Shown: piece by piece, positions 7,537-8,221 of the stretch
Numbering within the stretch: position 1 is the first letter of the stretch
Layout: the number at the start of each line of letters is the position of its first letter
DNA from: an uncultured Bacillota bacterium
GTDB lineage: Bacteria; Bacillota_I; Bacilli_A; RF39; UBA660
Assembly: GCA_947176475.1 (NCBI GenBank)
Contig: CAMWQX010000034.1
Span: forward strand, 1-8,221
Direction: 5' to 3'
DNA length: 8,221 nt
The notes under the pieces: model-generated
Told to the model about the DNA's origin: nothing
Database searches by the model: none
What the model saw: only the letters and a program-made list of their open reading frames with translations
Made by a program: the position numbers and the translations under genes

Positions 7537-7541
7537 GTTAT
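7526..7541 (+). repeat. Tandem 8-base repeat AATGTTAT x2 across the -10 region
   Basis: Two perfect, adjacent copies of AATGTTAT cover the extended -10 of the final gene. The second copy makes a weaker -10-like element (TGTTATTAG). Such a short repeat in AT-rich DNA may be chance, but a change in copy number would move or duplicate the -10. Confidence 0.5.
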
Positions 7542-7561
7542 TAGTATAAGGAGGTGTAGCT

Positions 7562-8221
7562 ATGGAAACGTTTACTGATGAAACAACATATGAACAATTT
7601 TTAGATAAAGACAAATTCTATACTAAATCTGAATTCCTAGATGAATATGGCGATTCCTATGAAGTCTATGCCAAAAATACCTTACTTATTAAAGATGAAG
7701 AATTATTTGAAAGGTACAAAAATGATGCGATAATGAGTCTTCGTACTCAAAGAGGATACTCAGCAATAAGTCGTCATCTAGTATTAGATATATTAACTAA
7801 TGAAGGATTAAGGCAGTATTTACTTTTACATATGAATGATGAACAAGGGATAGTTATTCGCATATCTCTATTCCAGGATGGTGAAGTCAAAGATTCAATT
7901 ATGATAACGCGTGCCACTTTAGCCAAGGCCTTAGATAAATTTACGAAAGAGATTGATGTAAAGATACCTGAATGGGTTCAAATGCGTATGGCACTTATTA
8001 GCAATCTTTCAGCTGTTTATTCTCTAAAGCAAAATTTTGCTAATGAAATTAATACATGTGTCGTTGACGGCAAAATCTGTGAAATATCATGTTTAGACCT
8101 ATATGAAATCTTAAATAAATCAGAAGAGGATTATAAAAAGTTTATTGAAGAAGATGAAGAAATGACTTTCATTGTCAATAAAGTTAAAAAAACTTATCCT
8201 AAACGTGTCGTTGTCTATATG
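7562..8221 (+). CDS. Unrecognised protein, 3' end outside window
   Basis: An open frame of 220 codons runs from the ATG at 7562 to the right edge without a stop. It is supported by a consensus Shine-Dalgarno (AAGGAGG, 7548-7554), an extended -10 promoter and an upstream terminator. It starts METFTDETTYEQFLDKDKF and is acidic in its first 60 residues. A middle part follows with helices and beta-like stretches (for example GIVIRISLFQDGEVKDSIMI at about 102-121). After a PEWVQMRMALI helix (about 143-153) come further segments, ending in a very Glu-rich stretch (EEDEE). No signal peptide, membrane segment or known motif is visible. It is its own transcription unit but on the same strand as the TelA cassette and has a similar promoter type, so a functional link is possible but unproven. 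I do not recognise the family. Confidence 0.8.
   Translation, partial: METFTDETTYEQFLDKDKFYTKSEFLDEYGDSYEVYAKNTLLIKDEELFERYKNDAIMSLRTQRGYSAISRHLVLDILTNEGLRQYLLLHMNDEQGIVIRISLFQDGEVKDSIMITRATLAKALDKFTKEIDVKIPEWVQMRMALISNLSAVYSLKQNFANEINTCVVDGKICEISCLDLYEILNKSEEDYKKFIEEDEEMTFIVNKVKKTYPKRVVVYM

Noticed and set aside
1..8221. CRISPR array, insertion sequence, tRNA or rRNA gene
   Set aside because: I saw no regularly spaced repeats, no transposase frame, no terminal inverted repeats and no tRNA- or rRNA-like stretch. The window is nearly filled by coding sequence.
1..8221. Mycoplasma genetic code (TGA as Trp)
   Set aside because: The Trp residues in the translated genes come from TGG codons, and no frame requires an internal TGA to be read through.

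Overview
The window is AT-rich, standard-code bacterial DNA with strong purine-rich Shine-Dalgarno sites, short hairpin-plus-T terminators and extended -10 promoters. Every Trp codon I translated is TGG, and no gene needs TGA as a sense codon. This fits a low-GC Gram-positive lineage (Bacillota, or a related gut 'Mollicutes-like' Bacilli group). I cannot name a genus. All genes lie on the + strand, packed densely.

Layout: (1) Bases 1-1772 hold the C-terminal part of a large MacB/FtsX-type ABC transporter permease, cut by the left edge and closed by an intrinsic terminator at 1771-1792. (2) A new transcription unit starts from a promoter at 1794-1822. It carries three tightly coupled genes: an unrecognised 393-residue protein (1851-3032); a 717-residue AAA+ ATPase of the MoxR/CobS-like group with a long N-terminal coiled coil (3032-5185, overlapping its predecessor by one base); and a 304-residue protein (5190-6104, 4-base gap) that is tentatively a VWA-like partner of the ATPase. 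(3) A TelA/KlaA-family 'toxic anion resistance' protein (6151-7446) follows after 46 bases. It has its own promoter, nearly identical in its core to the first, and ends at a strong terminator (7457-7485). (4) A further unrecognised gene starts at 7562 from its own extended -10 promoter and runs off the right edge.

The most interesting unit is the cassette orphan protein / AAA+ ATPase / VWA-like protein / TelA. MoxR-type ATPases act with VWA proteins as chaperone-like remodelling pairs, and TelA proteins are known from tellurite-resistance and stress-response neighbourhoods. A combined role in stress response, envelope protection or phage defence is plausible but is inference. No TerD, TerB or XpaC homologue is visible here. 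The ATPase has Asn at two positions that normally bind Mg2+ (Walker A Ser/Thr and Walker B Asp), while keeping the Walker A Lys, the Walker B Glu, the sensor 1 Asn and the arginine finger. That pattern deserves a closer look.
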